Of a stretch of DNA of 64,000 nt, positions 1 through 8,861 are shown piece after piece (the first letter of the stretch is position 1; each line of letters begins with the position of its first letter). Where the stretch lies: assembly GCF_014236655.1 (NCBI RefSeq), contig NZ_JACMYG010000022.1:1-64000 (forward strand). Reading direction: 5' to 3'. The notes below the pieces were generated by a model that ran no database searches, had not been told where the DNA came from, and saw nothing but the letters and a program-made list of their open reading frames with translations. The DNA comes from Pseudomonas kielensis. Its GTDB lineage: Bacteria > Pseudomonadota > Gammaproteobacteria > Pseudomonadales > Pseudomonadaceae. A program made the position numbers and the translations under genes.

Positions 1-9
1 AAATGATCC

Positions 10-948
10 ATGAGCGACTCAATAAATATTGTGGTTCGCTTTGCTCTCTATTTTGACCTGATGTTGTTATTTGGATTGGCCATATTTGGCTTGTACAGTC
101 TCAGGGGAAAAGAAAGGGTATCGGGCACGGTCTTGAATTTTGAGTCGCTTCTTTACGGTACTTCTGTTGCAGGTGTAGCTCTGTCCCTTGCCTCGATGTT
201 GTTGCTTGCGAAAGCAATGAGCGGTGTATCGGAGCTTATGGAGCTACATCACCACATTTTTGAAATGGTCATCATGGGCACCGACGTTGGGTTGACCTGG
301 ATGGTCCGAATAGCCGCCTTGGTTGGGGCAATTATGGGCGTCGCGTTGAACAAACGATTTCCGACACCCAGCCTCTGGATCGTCACCGTGTGTGGAGCAA
401 TCGCGTTGGCCACGCTAGCCTGGACAGGGCACGGTGCCATGGACGAAGGCAGCCGCCGCTACTGGCATTTTCTGAGCGATATTTTCCATTTATTAGCGGC
501 AGGTGGCTGGTTGGGTGCTCTAGCGGCCTTCGCTCTACTGCTGCGGTTGAAATCGCTGAAGGGCGAGGAGGAAGCACGAATTCTTGCCCGCGTGCTGACT
601 GGCTTTGAGTCGGCCGGCGGTGTGATTGTTGCGATCATAAGCGTAACGGGAGTCGTGAATTACCTTTTCATCGTCGGTCCAAACCTTGATGAGGTCATGC
701 TGAGTACCTATGGTCAGCTGCTGTTTTTGAAGATCCTGCTCTTTGCCGGGATGATCGTTTTAGCCACACTGAACCGCTTTCACTTAAGCCCGCAGTTGGA
801 GCGCTCAGTTCGCAATGGTCAATACTCTGTAGCGGTTAATGCCTTGCGCCGCAGCATGAAATTCGAATTCCTGATGGCAATCCTCATCATCTGTCTGGTC
901 GCATGGTTAGGCACGCTAAGTCCTGAAATGGAAATGAGCGCGCAATAG
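10..948 (+). CDS. copD: CopD-family copper homeostasis membrane protein
   Basis: This 312-residue polytopic inner-membrane protein matches the CopD family, which is linked to copper uptake or handling next to periplasmic CopC. Hydrophobic segments run along its whole length (for example residues 10-29, 48-66 and 90-111), and His-rich loops stand between them (ELHHHIFEM, TGHGAMDEG, YWHFLSDIFHLLAAGGWLGAL), as expected of CopD. The last segment ends in a short Met-rich tail (SPEMEMSAQ). It is the first gene of the window, so a copC gene upstream cannot be checked. The ATG at 10 is the earliest in-frame start with visible upstream sequence. The next genes on the strand encode copper export, which supports a copper role. 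The exact substrate direction is family knowledge, not something the sequence shows. Confidence 0.85.
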   Translation: MSDSINIVVRFALYFDLMLLFGLAIFGLYSLRGKERVSGTVLNFESLLYGTSVAGVALSLASMLLLAKAMSGVSELMELHHHIFEMVIMGTDVGLTWMVRIAALVGAIMGVALNKRFPTPSLWIVTVCGAIALATLAWTGHGAMDEGSRRYWHFLSDIFHLLAAGGWLGALAAFALLLRLKSLKGEEEARILARVLTGFESAGGVIVAIISVTGVVNYLFIVGPNLDEVMLSTYGQLLFLKILLFAGMIVLATLNRFHLSPQLERSVRNGQYSVAVNALRRSMKFEFLMAILIICLVAWLGTLSPEMEMSAQ

Positions 949-1021
949 AGGTTTCTGGCAGCTAACCAAGAAGCCGGGAACGGGATTGTTAGCACCATTT
1001 CTACTGGCTACACTTCAGTCC

Positions 1022-1363
1022 ATGACACGCTATGTACGGTTTTGCCTGATATTCCTGATTAGCTTGGCGCTTCCCCTCAGTGGGATGGCGGGTGTTCAGG
1101 CGCCGACAGAGCCGTGTCCCATGCAAACCATGGGCATGGCGATGATGGACGGCATGGGCCAAGACTGCTGCCATGACATGAAAAGTCCCACCGAGCATGG
1201 TAAACCCTGCAAGCCGGGCCAGGAGTGTAAGACCGGCGGCATGCTGCAAGTCTCTATCATCAAGCCTCTGGTCCCCCTATCTAGCCCCCTCGAAGCGTCC
1301 ATCTCCATAGACTCCCATCCTGTCCAAACCCCTTCAGGGGTATGGCGACCGCCCCGCATTTGA
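1022..1363 (+). CDS. Small exported Met/Cys/His-rich protein, probable copper-binding
   Basis: This protein of about 113 residues has a signal peptide (MTRYVRFCLIFLISLALPLSGMAG). The mature part is rich in metal ligands: CPMQTMGMAMMDGMGQDCCHDMKSP, then HGKPCKPGQECKTGGM. The Met and Cys density and the position between copD and cusC suggest periplasmic copper binding. I do not recognise a named family with certainty. An in-frame TTG at 986 would add 12 residues before the signal peptide. The ATG at 1022 is preferred because the hydrophobic signal begins right after it. The C-terminal third is ordinary sequence with few ligands. Confidence 0.65.
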   Translation: MTRYVRFCLIFLISLALPLSGMAGVQAPTEPCPMQTMGMAMMDGMGQDCCHDMKSPTEHGKPCKPGQECKTGGMLQVSIIKPLVPLSSPLEASISIDSHPVQTPSGVWRPPRI

Positions 1364-1462
1364 TTCCTGTACCACACTGAGCCTCATTCCGCGTTAGCGG
1401 GATGGCATATCTGCGTGCATGTCTGATGAAGCGCGCAGTGGATCATCACAGGAATCGTGAAC

Positions 1463-2719
1463 ATGAACTCCAAGTGCTATTGCACAGGGTGGTCCCTCGT
1501 GGCCGGCCTGGCGGCAAGCGTACTGGCATTGCCGAGTCTCGCTGCCGCATTGACACTCGATGAAGCTTTGCAGCTGGCTGAAAACAATGCGCCGTCGCTG
1601 ACTGCACAAGACGCGAAAATTCAGGCTGCCAGTAGTGCGGCCATCCCCGCTGGTGAACTACCCGATCCCAAGTTGCTGCTAGGCGTACAGAACTACCCCA
1701 TTGGGGGGCCGGATCGCTGGAGCATCGACCAAGACTTCATGACTATGCGAATGGTCGGAGTCAGTCAGGAGATGCCCAGCAGCGCTAAGCGCAAAGCCCG
1801 AATCGAGGTCGCTGATGCGGCCATTGAACGCGCCGCCGCTGAGCGCCGGGTCGAACGTCTAAAGGTTCGTCAGGCCACGGCGTTGGCCTGGATCAACAGC
1901 TACTCGGTTGAGCGTAAAGACACTCTGTTTCAGGACCTCTACAAAGAAAACCGTCTGCTGGCCGATACCGTCCGGGCACAAATTGCCGGTGGCCGCGCTC
2001 AACCTGCTGATGCAGTAACGCCCAAACAGGAAGCGGCACAACTGGAAGAGCAGCAGGACGATCTGATTCGTCAGAGAGCGCAGGCCCGAGCTGCCCTGAA
2101 GCGCTGGATTGGACCAGCCGCCAATGACAAACCTGTGGGCAGCTTGCCTGAATGGCCTGTCGAAGCCTCTGACTACTCTCATAAGCTGCAACATCACCCA
2201 GAATTGGCAGCTTTTGCGCCAATGACCCGCGAAGCGCAAGCCAAGGTCCGTGAAGCCGAAGCGGAAAAACAGTCGGATTGGAGCTGGGAAGTCGACTATC
2301 AGAATCGCGGCCGACAGTTCGGCGACATGGTCAGCGTGCAATTTTCCTGGGATCTACCACTGTTTCCTGACTCTCGGCAAAACCCCAAAATTGCGGCCAA
2401 GCACGCTGAACTCAACCAGCTAGAGGCCGAGCGGGAAGCCCTGTCACGCAAGCATACCCAGCAACTGGAGGACGAGCTGGCCGATTATGAACGCTTGAAT
2501 CGTGCCGTTCGCCGAACCCTGGACAGTCTGCTGCCTCTGGCCAAGGAGAAGGTCGAGCTCAGCATGGCCAGCTACCGCGCCGGCAAAGGCGATTTGAACT
2601 CCGTCGTGGCTGCTCGGCGCGAGCTTATCGAAGCCCGTCTCAAGCAGATTGATGTTGAAGAGCAGCGTGCTCTCACCAGCGCTCGCCTGTATTTCGCCTA
2701 TGGGGAGTCCGCTCAATGA
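1463..2719 (+). CDS. cusC: CusC-type outer-membrane efflux protein (TolC family)
   Basis: This is the outer-membrane channel of a tripartite heavy-metal RND exporter. About 418 residues form a signal peptide (ending near SLAAALTLDEAL) followed by two outer-membrane-efflux repeats with long amphipathic coiled coils (for example KVREAEAEKQSDWSWEVDYQ and the Glu/Leu-rich helix near residues 315-350). I chose the ATG at 1463 over the GTG at 1457 because AGGA at 1450-1453 then has normal spacing. The stop codon overlaps the start of the adaptor gene, so translational coupling within the operon is likely. It is distinct from the TolC-like protein at 27306, which belongs to a separate CzcCBA set. 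I infer copper/silver from the partner CusA. Confidence 0.88.
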   Translation: MNSKCYCTGWSLVAGLAASVLALPSLAAALTLDEALQLAENNAPSLTAQDAKIQAASSAAIPAGELPDPKLLLGVQNYPIGGPDRWSIDQDFMTMRMVGVSQEMPSSAKRKARIEVADAAIERAAAERRVERLKVRQATALAWINSYSVERKDTLFQDLYKENRLLADTVRAQIAGGRAQPADAVTPKQEAAQLEEQQDDLIRQRAQARAALKRWIGPAANDKPVGSLPEWPVEASDYSHKLQHHPELAAFAPMTREAQAKVREAEAEKQSDWSWEVDYQNRGRQFGDMVSVQFSWDLPLFPDSRQNPKIAAKHAELNQLEAEREALSRKHTQQLEDELADYERLNRAVRRTLDSLLPLAKEKVELSMASYRAGKGDLNSVVAARRELIEARLKQIDVEEQRALTSARLYFAYGESAQ

Positions 2720-4200
2720 TCTCTAGAACACGGAAAGGGGTATTTGTTGTCAGCATCTCAGTTGCTTTGGGGGTTGCCGGTGGTTACTGGTTGGCCCAAC
2801 CGAGGGTGAGCTCGGTACCGGATGCAGCACCGGAGCAGAAGCCTGAGTCATCAGTCGATCGCAAAGTTCTGTATTGGTACGACCCCATGTACCCACAACA
2901 GAAATTCGATAAGCCGGGTAAGTCGCCCTTCATGGACATGCAAATGGTCCCTCAGTACGCGGATAGCAAGGGGGACAGTGACACTGTTCGCATTGATCCA
3001 AGCCTGACCCAGAACCTCGGTGTGCGACTGGCTACCGTCAGTCGAGGTGTGTTTGCTTCGAGTCTGGACGTTGTCGGAGTGTTGGCTTTCAACGAACGGG
3101 ACGTCGCCGTCATTCAAGCCCGTACGGCGGGTTTCGTCGAGCGCGTGTATGCCCATGCTCCTGGCGACGTGATCAAAGCCAATGCCGCCATGGCGGATAT
3201 CCTTGTACCTGAGTGGGCTGCGGCTCAGGAGGAATTTCTCGCACTCAAGCGCAGTGGCGATACAGGCTTGCTGGCAGTGGCTCGCCAGCGCTTGCGGCTC
3301 ACCGGGATGCCGGCGGCATCAATTGCTCAAGTAGAGCGCAGTGGCAAAGTCCAACCAAACCTGACCCTCACCAGCCCTATTAGTGGTGTGCTGCAAGAGC
3401 TCAATGTGCGCGAGGGTATGACGGTGGCCGCCGGCGAGACACTGGCACGCGTTAATGGTTTGAGTAGCGTCTGGCTGGCCTTGGCCGTTCCGGAGACTGA
3501 ATCTGGATCGATCCTCATGGGGCAAACGGCAGAGGCGCATTTGCCCGCGTTCCCTGGGGTTGTGCTCAAGGGCGTCGTCAGCGCGATTCTTCCGGAAACC
3601 AATCCGGATAGCCGCACCCTTCGCGTACGCGTCGAGTTACCCAACCCAGAAGGCCGTCTCAGGCCGGGTATGACCGCACGAGTGAGCCTCAATCGTTCAA
3701 CGGAGCAAAGTGTGTTGTGGGTGCCGAGCGAGGCCGTCATTCGCACCGGTCGACGTGCTCTGGTGATGCTTGCTGAAGACGCTGGCCGCTATCGTCCTGT
3801 TGAAGTGTTGATCGGGCAGGAAAACGATGACAAGACGGCGATCTTGAAAGGTCTGGAAGAGGGCCAGAAGGTGGTTACCTCTGGCCAGTTCCTGCTCGAC
3901 TCGGAGGCCAGTCTCAAGGGCATCGTTGCAAGCTCGGAGGAAGAGTCACCACCCAGCGCAGCAGTCTCCAGTTTTCATGAGGCGGATGGGCAGATCGTTG
4001 AGATCAACGACAAAGAAGTCACACTCGCCCATGGTCCCTTCAAAACGTTGGGCATGCCTGGCATGACGATGACGTTCCCACTCGCTACTCCGGCGCTGAT
4101 GCTGGGCCTCAAAACGGGCGATAAGGTTCGGGTTGCGGTGAGTCAGACCGACGATGGCCTGCGTGTTGAGCGTCTAGACAAATCGGGGAGCCAGCCATGA
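2716..4200 (+). CDS. cusB: CusB-type periplasmic adaptor with fused C-terminal CusF-like domain
   Basis: This membrane-fusion protein of 494 residues links the inner-membrane pump to the outer-membrane channel. In order it shows an N-terminal membrane anchor (residues 5-28), a heavy-metal-binding segment near residues 52-82 (YWYDPMYPQQKF then GKSPFMDMQMVPQY), the lipoyl/barrel-sandwich and beta-barrel domains, and from about residue 425 a CusF-like OB-fold (GQIVEINDKEVTLAHGP, then LGMPGMTMTFPL with the Met-rich copper site). In E. coli CusF is a separate chaperone. Here it is part of the adaptor, so the pump carries its own metal-loading module. The gene overlaps cusC by 4 bp and cusA by 4 bp. 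Confidence 0.9.
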   Translation: MISRTRKGVFVVSISVALGVAGGYWLAQPRVSSVPDAAPEQKPESSVDRKVLYWYDPMYPQQKFDKPGKSPFMDMQMVPQYADSKGDSDTVRIDPSLTQNLGVRLATVSRGVFASSLDVVGVLAFNERDVAVIQARTAGFVERVYAHAPGDVIKANAAMADILVPEWAAAQEEFLALKRSGDTGLLAVARQRLRLTGMPAASIAQVERSGKVQPNLTLTSPISGVLQELNVREGMTVAAGETLARVNGLSSVWLALAVPETESGSILMGQTAEAHLPAFPGVVLKGVVSAILPETNPDSRTLRVRVELPNPEGRLRPGMTARVSLNRSTEQSVLWVPSEAVIRTGRRALVMLAEDAGRYRPVEVLIGQENDDKTAILKGLEEGQKVVTSGQFLLDSEASLKGIVASSEEESPPSAAVSSFHEADGQIVEINDKEVTLAHGPFKTLGMPGMTMTFPLATPALMLGLKTGDKVRVAVSQTDDGLRVERLDKSGSQP

Positions 4201-7200
4201 TCGCCGCCCTGATTCGCTGGTCAGTGGCCAACCGATTCCTGGTGCTACTGGCGACACTTTTTGTCACGGCTTGGGGCATCTGGTCGGTGCAGAGCACGCC
4301 CATTGATGCGCTGCCGGATCTCTCCGATGTTCAGGTGATCATCCGCACCCCGTATCCGGGACAGGCACCGCAGATTGTCGAGAACCAGGTGACCTATCCG
4401 TTGGCCACCACCATGCTTTCGGTGCCTGGCGCCAAGACCGTGCGCGGCTACTCCTTCTTTGGTGACAGCTTTGTCTATGTGCTGTTCGAAGACGGTACTG
4501 ACTTGTATTGGGCCCGCTCGCGGGTGTTGGAGTACCTGAGCCAAATACAAAGTCGCTTGCCGGCCAGCGCCAAACCGGCGTTGGGGCCAGATGCGACAGG
4601 CGTTGGCTGGATTTTCCAGTACGCGCTGGTAGATCGCAGTGGCGGACACGATCTGGCGCAACTTCGTGCACTTCAGGACTGGTTCCTCAAGTTCGAACTC
4701 AAGACTCTGCCCAATGTTGCCGAGGTGGCCACCGTGGGTGGGATGGTCAAGCAGTACCAGGTGCAGCTTGATCCACTCAAATTGGCCAGCCTCGGTATCA
4801 CGCAGGCCGAGGTGACCGAAACGATCGGCAAGGCCAATCAGGAAACCGGCGGCGCCGTCCTAGAGATGGCAGAGACCGAGTTCATTGTGCGGGCTTCCGG
4901 CTACTTGAAAACGCTCAATGATTTTCGGGCGATCCCACTCAAGCTGGGATCGGGCGGTGTGCCGGTGACCCTTAGCGATGTCGCCACGATCCAGTTGGGT
5001 CCGGAAATGCGGCGTGGTATCACCGAACTCGACGGCGAAGGCGAGACGGTTGGCGGTGTGGTAATTCTGCGCAGCGGCAAGAATGCTCGCGAAACCATTG
5101 CGGCGGTCAAGACCAAACTCGACGAGTTGAAAAGCAGCTTGCCGGCGGGGGTGGAAATCGTCACCACCTACGACCGCAGCAAGCTGATCGACCGCGCCGT
5201 GGAAAATCTCAGCCACAAGCTAATCGAAGAGTTCATCGTCGTCGCGTTGGTCTGCGGGATCTTTCTCTGGCACCTGCGTTCATCTCTGGTGGCAATCATC
5301 TCCCTGCCGGTGGGGGTACTGATTGCCTTCATCGTGATGCGCTATCAAGGGATCAACGCCAACATCATGTCCCTGGGCGGGATTGCCATCGCCGTCGGCG
5401 CCATGGTCGACGCTGCCGTGGTGATGATTGAAAACGCGCACAAGAAGGTTGAGGCCTGGCACGCGGCCAATCCTGGGGAGGAACTGAAAGGTGAACGTCA
5501 TTGGCACGTGATGACTGAAGCGGCGGCGGAGGTAGGACCAGCACTGTTCTTCTGTTTGTTGATCATCACGCTGTCGTTCATTCCGGTGTTCACCCTGCAA
5601 GCGCAAGAGGGGCGGCTATTCGGCCCGCTGGCTTTCACCAAGACCTACGCCATGGCCGCGGCGGCGGGATTGTCAGTGACCTTGGTGCCGGTGTTGATGG
5701 GCTACTGGATTCGGGGACGAATTCCCAGTGAACAACAGAACCCGTTGAACCGCTGGCTCATCCGGATCTACCAGCCGGCTCTGGATGCAGTCTTGCGACG
5801 ACCGAAGATCACGCTGCTGGTCGCGTTGCTGGTTTTTATCAGCGCATTATGGCCAATGTCGCGCTTGGGTGGCGAGTTTCTTCCACCGTTGGACGAGGGC
5901 GACCTGCTCTATATGCCTTCGGCTCTGCCGGGATTGTCGGCGCAGAAAGCGTCGCAACTGCTGCAACAGACCGACCGCCTGATCAAGACCGTGCCGGAGG
6001 TCGAACATGTCTTTGGTAAAGCCGGTCGTGCTGAAACTGCCACCGACCCGGCGCCGTTGGAGATGTTCGAAACCACCATCCAGTTCAAGCCGCAGGAGCA
6101 TTGGCGTCCAGGCATGACTCAGGAAAAGCTAGTGGAAGAGCTGGATCGAGTGGTGCGAGTTCCTGGGCTGACCAATATCTGGATACCGCCGATTCGCAAC
6201 CGTATCGACATGCTGGCTACGGGGATCAAGAGTCCTGTTGGGGTGAAAGTTGCCGGCACCAATCTGACGGAGATTGATGCCGCGACTCAGGCGGTCGAGC
6301 GAGTGGCTAAGGGCGTACCCGGTGTCAGTTCGGCTTTGGCCGAGCGATTAACCGGTGGGCGTTACATCGACGTGGATATCGACCGAAAAGCCGCCGCCCG
6401 CTACGGACTGAATATCGCCGATGTGCAGTCGATCGTGGCCGGCGCTATCGGCGGTGAAAATGTCGGCGAGACCATTGAAGGGCTTGCACGCTTCCCAATC
6501 AACGTCCGCTACCCTCGGGAGTGGCGGGATTCGCTCGGTGCTTTGGAGCAGTTACCGATCTACACCCCACTAGGCAGCCAGATCACCCTTGGCACCGTGG
6601 CGAAGATCAAGGTCAACGACGGGCCGCCAATGCTCAAGAGTGAGAACGCACGGCCTTCAGGCTGGGTGTACATCGACGTGCATGGCCGGGACATTGCCTC
6701 CGTGGTGGCCGATCTACGCCGGGTCGTCAGTGAGCAGGTAAAGTTGCAGCCCGGCATGAGCTTAAGCTACTCAGGTCAGTTCGAGTTTCTTGAAAGGGCC
6801 AACGCACGACTCAAACTGGTGGTGCCTGCCACGCTGTTGATCATCTTCGTGTTGCTCTACCTGACATTTGCACGCCTTGATGAGGCTTTGCTGATTATGG
6901 CCACGCTGCCATTCGCTCTCACGGGCGGGGCATGGTTTCTCTATCTGTTGGGATTCAACCTGTCGGTCGCCACCGGGGTCGGCTTTATCGCCTTGGCCGG
7001 TGTTTCTGCAGAATTTGGCGTGATCATGCTGCTCTACCTGAAAAATGCCTGGGCCGAGCGTCAAGACCTCGGTGACAACACAGAACACGGGTTAATGGCC
7101 GCGATTCGTGAAGGCGCTGTGCAGCGCGTTCGACCCAAGGCCATGACCGTTGCGGTGGTTATCGCTGGTTTGTTGCCAATACTTTTGGGAAGCGGTACCG

Positions 7201-7340
7201 GCAGCGAGGTGATGAGCCGCATTGCCGCCCCGATGATTGGAGGTATGGTTACGGCGCCCTTGCTATCGCTGTTTGTGATCCCGGCGGCCTATCACCTCAT
7301 GCGTCGTCGACACTTGTCCGTTGAGCCTGGCAAGCACTGA
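4197..7340 (+). CDS. cusA: CusA-type copper/silver RND efflux pump
   Basis: This 1047-residue inner-membrane proton/metal antiporter belongs to the HME-RND class. It has the usual two copies of six transmembrane segments plus large periplasmic loops. The TM4 motif is GGIAIAVGAMVDAAVVMIEN, which is the Cus (monovalent cation) form, not the DFGIIVDGAVVIVEN form of the CzcA at 29931. The periplasmic segment IDMLATGIKSPVG matches the CusA region that carries a metal-binding Met. Copper(I)/silver(I) export through CusB and CusC is therefore the best call. The ATG overlaps the cusB stop. Just downstream, 7364-7379 can form a short GC stem that may be a weak terminator. Confidence 0.92.
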   Translation: MIAALIRWSVANRFLVLLATLFVTAWGIWSVQSTPIDALPDLSDVQVIIRTPYPGQAPQIVENQVTYPLATTMLSVPGAKTVRGYSFFGDSFVYVLFEDGTDLYWARSRVLEYLSQIQSRLPASAKPALGPDATGVGWIFQYALVDRSGGHDLAQLRALQDWFLKFELKTLPNVAEVATVGGMVKQYQVQLDPLKLASLGITQAEVTETIGKANQETGGAVLEMAETEFIVRASGYLKTLNDFRAIPLKLGSGGVPVTLSDVATIQLGPEMRRGITELDGEGETVGGVVILRSGKNARETIAAVKTKLDELKSSLPAGVEIVTTYDRSKLIDRAVENLSHKLIEEFIVVALVCGIFLWHLRSSLVAIISLPVGVLIAFIVMRYQGINANIMSLGGIAIAVGAMVDAAVVMIENAHKKVEAWHAANPGEELKGERHWHVMTEAAAEVGPALFFCLLIITLSFIPVFTLQAQEGRLFGPLAFTKTYAMAAAAGLSVTLVPVLMGYWIRGRIPSEQQNPLNRWLIRIYQPALDAVLRRPKITLLVALLVFISALWPMSRLGGEFLPPLDEGDLLYMPSALPGLSAQKASQLLQQTDRLIKTVPEVEHVFGKAGRAETATDPAPLEMFETTIQFKPQEHWRPGMTQEKLVEELDRVVRVPGLTNIWIPPIRNRIDMLATGIKSPVGVKVAGTNLTEIDAATQAVERVAKGVPGVSSALAERLTGGRYIDVDIDRKAAARYGLNIADVQSIVAGAIGGENVGETIEGLARFPINVRYPREWRDSLGALEQLPIYTPLGSQITLGTVAKIKVNDGPPMLKSENARPSGWVYIDVHGRDIASVVADLRRVVSEQVKLQPGMSLSYSGQFEFLERANARLKLVVPATLLIIFVLLYLTFARLDEALLIMATLPFALTGGAWFLYLLGFNLSVATGVGFIALAGVSAEFGVIMLLYLKNAWAERQDLGDNTEHGLMAAIREGAVQRVRPKAMTVAVVIAGLLPILLGSGTGSEVMSRIAAPMIGGMVTAPLLSLFVIPAAYHLMRRRHLSVEPGKH

Positions 7341-7363
7341 CGCGTAAAAATGCATACAAAAGG

Positions 7364-7379
7364 GGCTGCGCTTGCAGCC
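7364..7379 (+). terminator. Short GC-rich stem after cusA, possible weak terminator
   Basis: GGCTGC at 7364-7369 pairs with GCAGCC at 7374-7379 around a 4-base loop and is followed by TCGTTTG. The T-run is poor, so termination would be weak. Confidence 0.35.
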
Positions 7380-7421
7380 TCGTTTGAACTGCACAGCCCG
7401 TTTTCATCAGTCCTACGCGCG

Positions 7422-7482
7422 GTATGTATCGAAATTAGCAAGTTTATGTCTTTTGCATAAACTCGCTAATTTCGATACATAC
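7422..7482. repeat. Near-perfect palindrome with 27-bp arms upstream of the CBASS operon
   Basis: Bases 7422-7448 and 7456-7482 are inverted copies that differ at one position, with a 7-base spacer TCTTTTG. The arms begin GTATGTATCGAAATTAGC. The element lies between the cusA stop and the first CBASS gene, within the 354 bp gene-free stretch 7341-7694. It has no T-tail, so it does not look like a simple terminator. A tyrosine-recombinase core site, an insertion scar or a structured RNA leader are all possible; the sequence alone does not decide. Confidence 0.8.
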
Positions 7483-7694
7483 GCTGTGGTCAGTGCCGTT
7501 ACCCACCAGCACTTGCCAGAAAAACGAACGCTGCCCTACTGTGTTTCGATGAGCCACAAACAGCATCCTGCTCAAAGCCGACTCAGCATTCGTCACCCTC
7601 AGATCACTCTTGAAATCGAGGCGAATGACCTTAATATGATCTTATCTTGCCATCATCGTTTTCAATCATGGATGTTTCTCTGGGGTAGGTCGGA

Positions 7695-8861
7695 ATGGCA
7701 GAACAAGAAGACGCTAAGCCCGCGAGCGGGCGCTTTAACACGAATGATGAGACGAAGCGGATCGTATGGACACAGACCGCTGGTCATTGTGAACTGTGCG
7801 GCACGGATCTGACGTTCGATTATCGTGCCGGCAAGCCAATGAAATGGGGCGAAGTGGCGCATATCCTGCCCGCCAGTCCCAAAGGCCCTCGGGGACGCGC
7901 GGATCATGATGCTGAGGCGCACACAAACAATACCGCTAATCTGATGCTCCTGTGCCCAGGCTGTCATGACAAAATTGATCGTGACGCAGACGGTTATCCT
8001 GAAAATGATTTGAGTGGTTTACACCAAGCATACCTAGAGCGCATCCGAATCGCCGCAACGACCCCTGATGGTGGCAGAGCGATTCCTCTCATTGTCCAGA
8101 GTCAGCATTTCCAGACGATCAACGATATTCCCGTTCGCGATCTGTTGACTGCGATGTCTGCGGAGGGATTAACCGCCTTCGATCAAGGCATCAAAATTAC
8201 CTTCCCTGCGCCTGGACCGCGCGGCAGGGACGCTGCCTATTGGCAGAACGTCAAAGACAGCATCCAGTATGAGCTGGAGCAGCAACTCAAGCGTCGCGGC
8301 GGCACCTACGGCGACTCGCCCGCACTAGCAGTAGTAGGCTTGGCCGATATCCCAGCTTTGATGATGTTGGGCCAGAGCATCGGCGATCGTTCCAAACGCT
8401 TAATCTTCTCTTTTCACCGCGAGCATCTTTTGCGCTGGCCCGATCAGTCTGCTGAGCCGCCCAGTTTTCTGTTTACGCCTCCACCCAACGGCGATGGTCC
8501 ACTGGCGTTGGTGCTCTCCATTTCTGCGCAAGTTCCAGTTCGCGACGTGACCGACGCTCTACCCGGTGCACGTATTGCAGAGCTGTCGATCCCTGAACCA
8601 AGCTACGCGATGGTACAGAACCGTCGGGTGATCCATGCCTTTCGCGACGCGCTCCAAATACGACTGAGCCAGCTTGAGGCTCTGACTCCTTATCCTATCC
8701 ACGTCTTCGCCGCCATTCCTGCGGCACTAGCCATCGAGTTTGGCGCGTTGCTCACAACGCAGCATCAACATACGTACCTGATCTTCGACCGGGACAAAGA
8801 AAACCAACATCGGTTTACGCAAACACTGCAATTGGGTCCCTCGGCCCAGGAGGCTATGTAA
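7695..8861 (+). CDS. cap5: Cap5-type CBASS effector (HNH endonuclease fused to SAVED domain)
   Basis: This 388-residue protein is the probable killing effector of the CBASS operon. The N-terminal HNH/McrA-like nuclease shows CELC (Cys32, Cys35), VAHILPAS with the likely catalytic His56, and CPGCH (Cys87, Cys90, His91), which are zinc and catalytic positions. From about residue 130 to the end it has the size and pattern of a SAVED domain, which binds a cyclic oligonucleotide (AVVGLADIPALMMLGQSIGDRSKRLIFSFHRE, then PLALVLSISAQVP and FAAIPAALAIEFG). By family knowledge, ligand binding triggers double-strand DNA degradation. Its stop overlaps the next start by one base (TAATG). Confidence 0.9.
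   Translation: MAEQEDAKPASGRFNTNDETKRIVWTQTAGHCELCGTDLTFDYRAGKPMKWGEVAHILPASPKGPRGRADHDAEAHTNNTANLMLLCPGCHDKIDRDADGYPENDLSGLHQAYLERIRIAATTPDGGRAIPLIVQSQHFQTINDIPVRDLLTAMSAEGLTAFDQGIKITFPAPGPRGRDAAYWQNVKDSIQYELEQQLKRRGGTYGDSPALAVVGLADIPALMMLGQSIGDRSKRLIFSFHREHLLRWPDQSAEPPSFLFTPPPNGDGPLALVLSISAQVPVRDVTDALPGARIAELSIPEPSYAMVQNRRVIHAFRDALQIRLSQLEALTPYPIHVFAAIPAALAIEFGALLTTQHQHTYLIFDRDKENQHRFTQTLQLGPSAQEAM

Noticed and set aside
7372..7812. 146-codon frame overlapping the palindrome and the start of cap5
   Set aside because: It runs through the palindrome and overlaps cap5 in another frame; no ribosome site or family.
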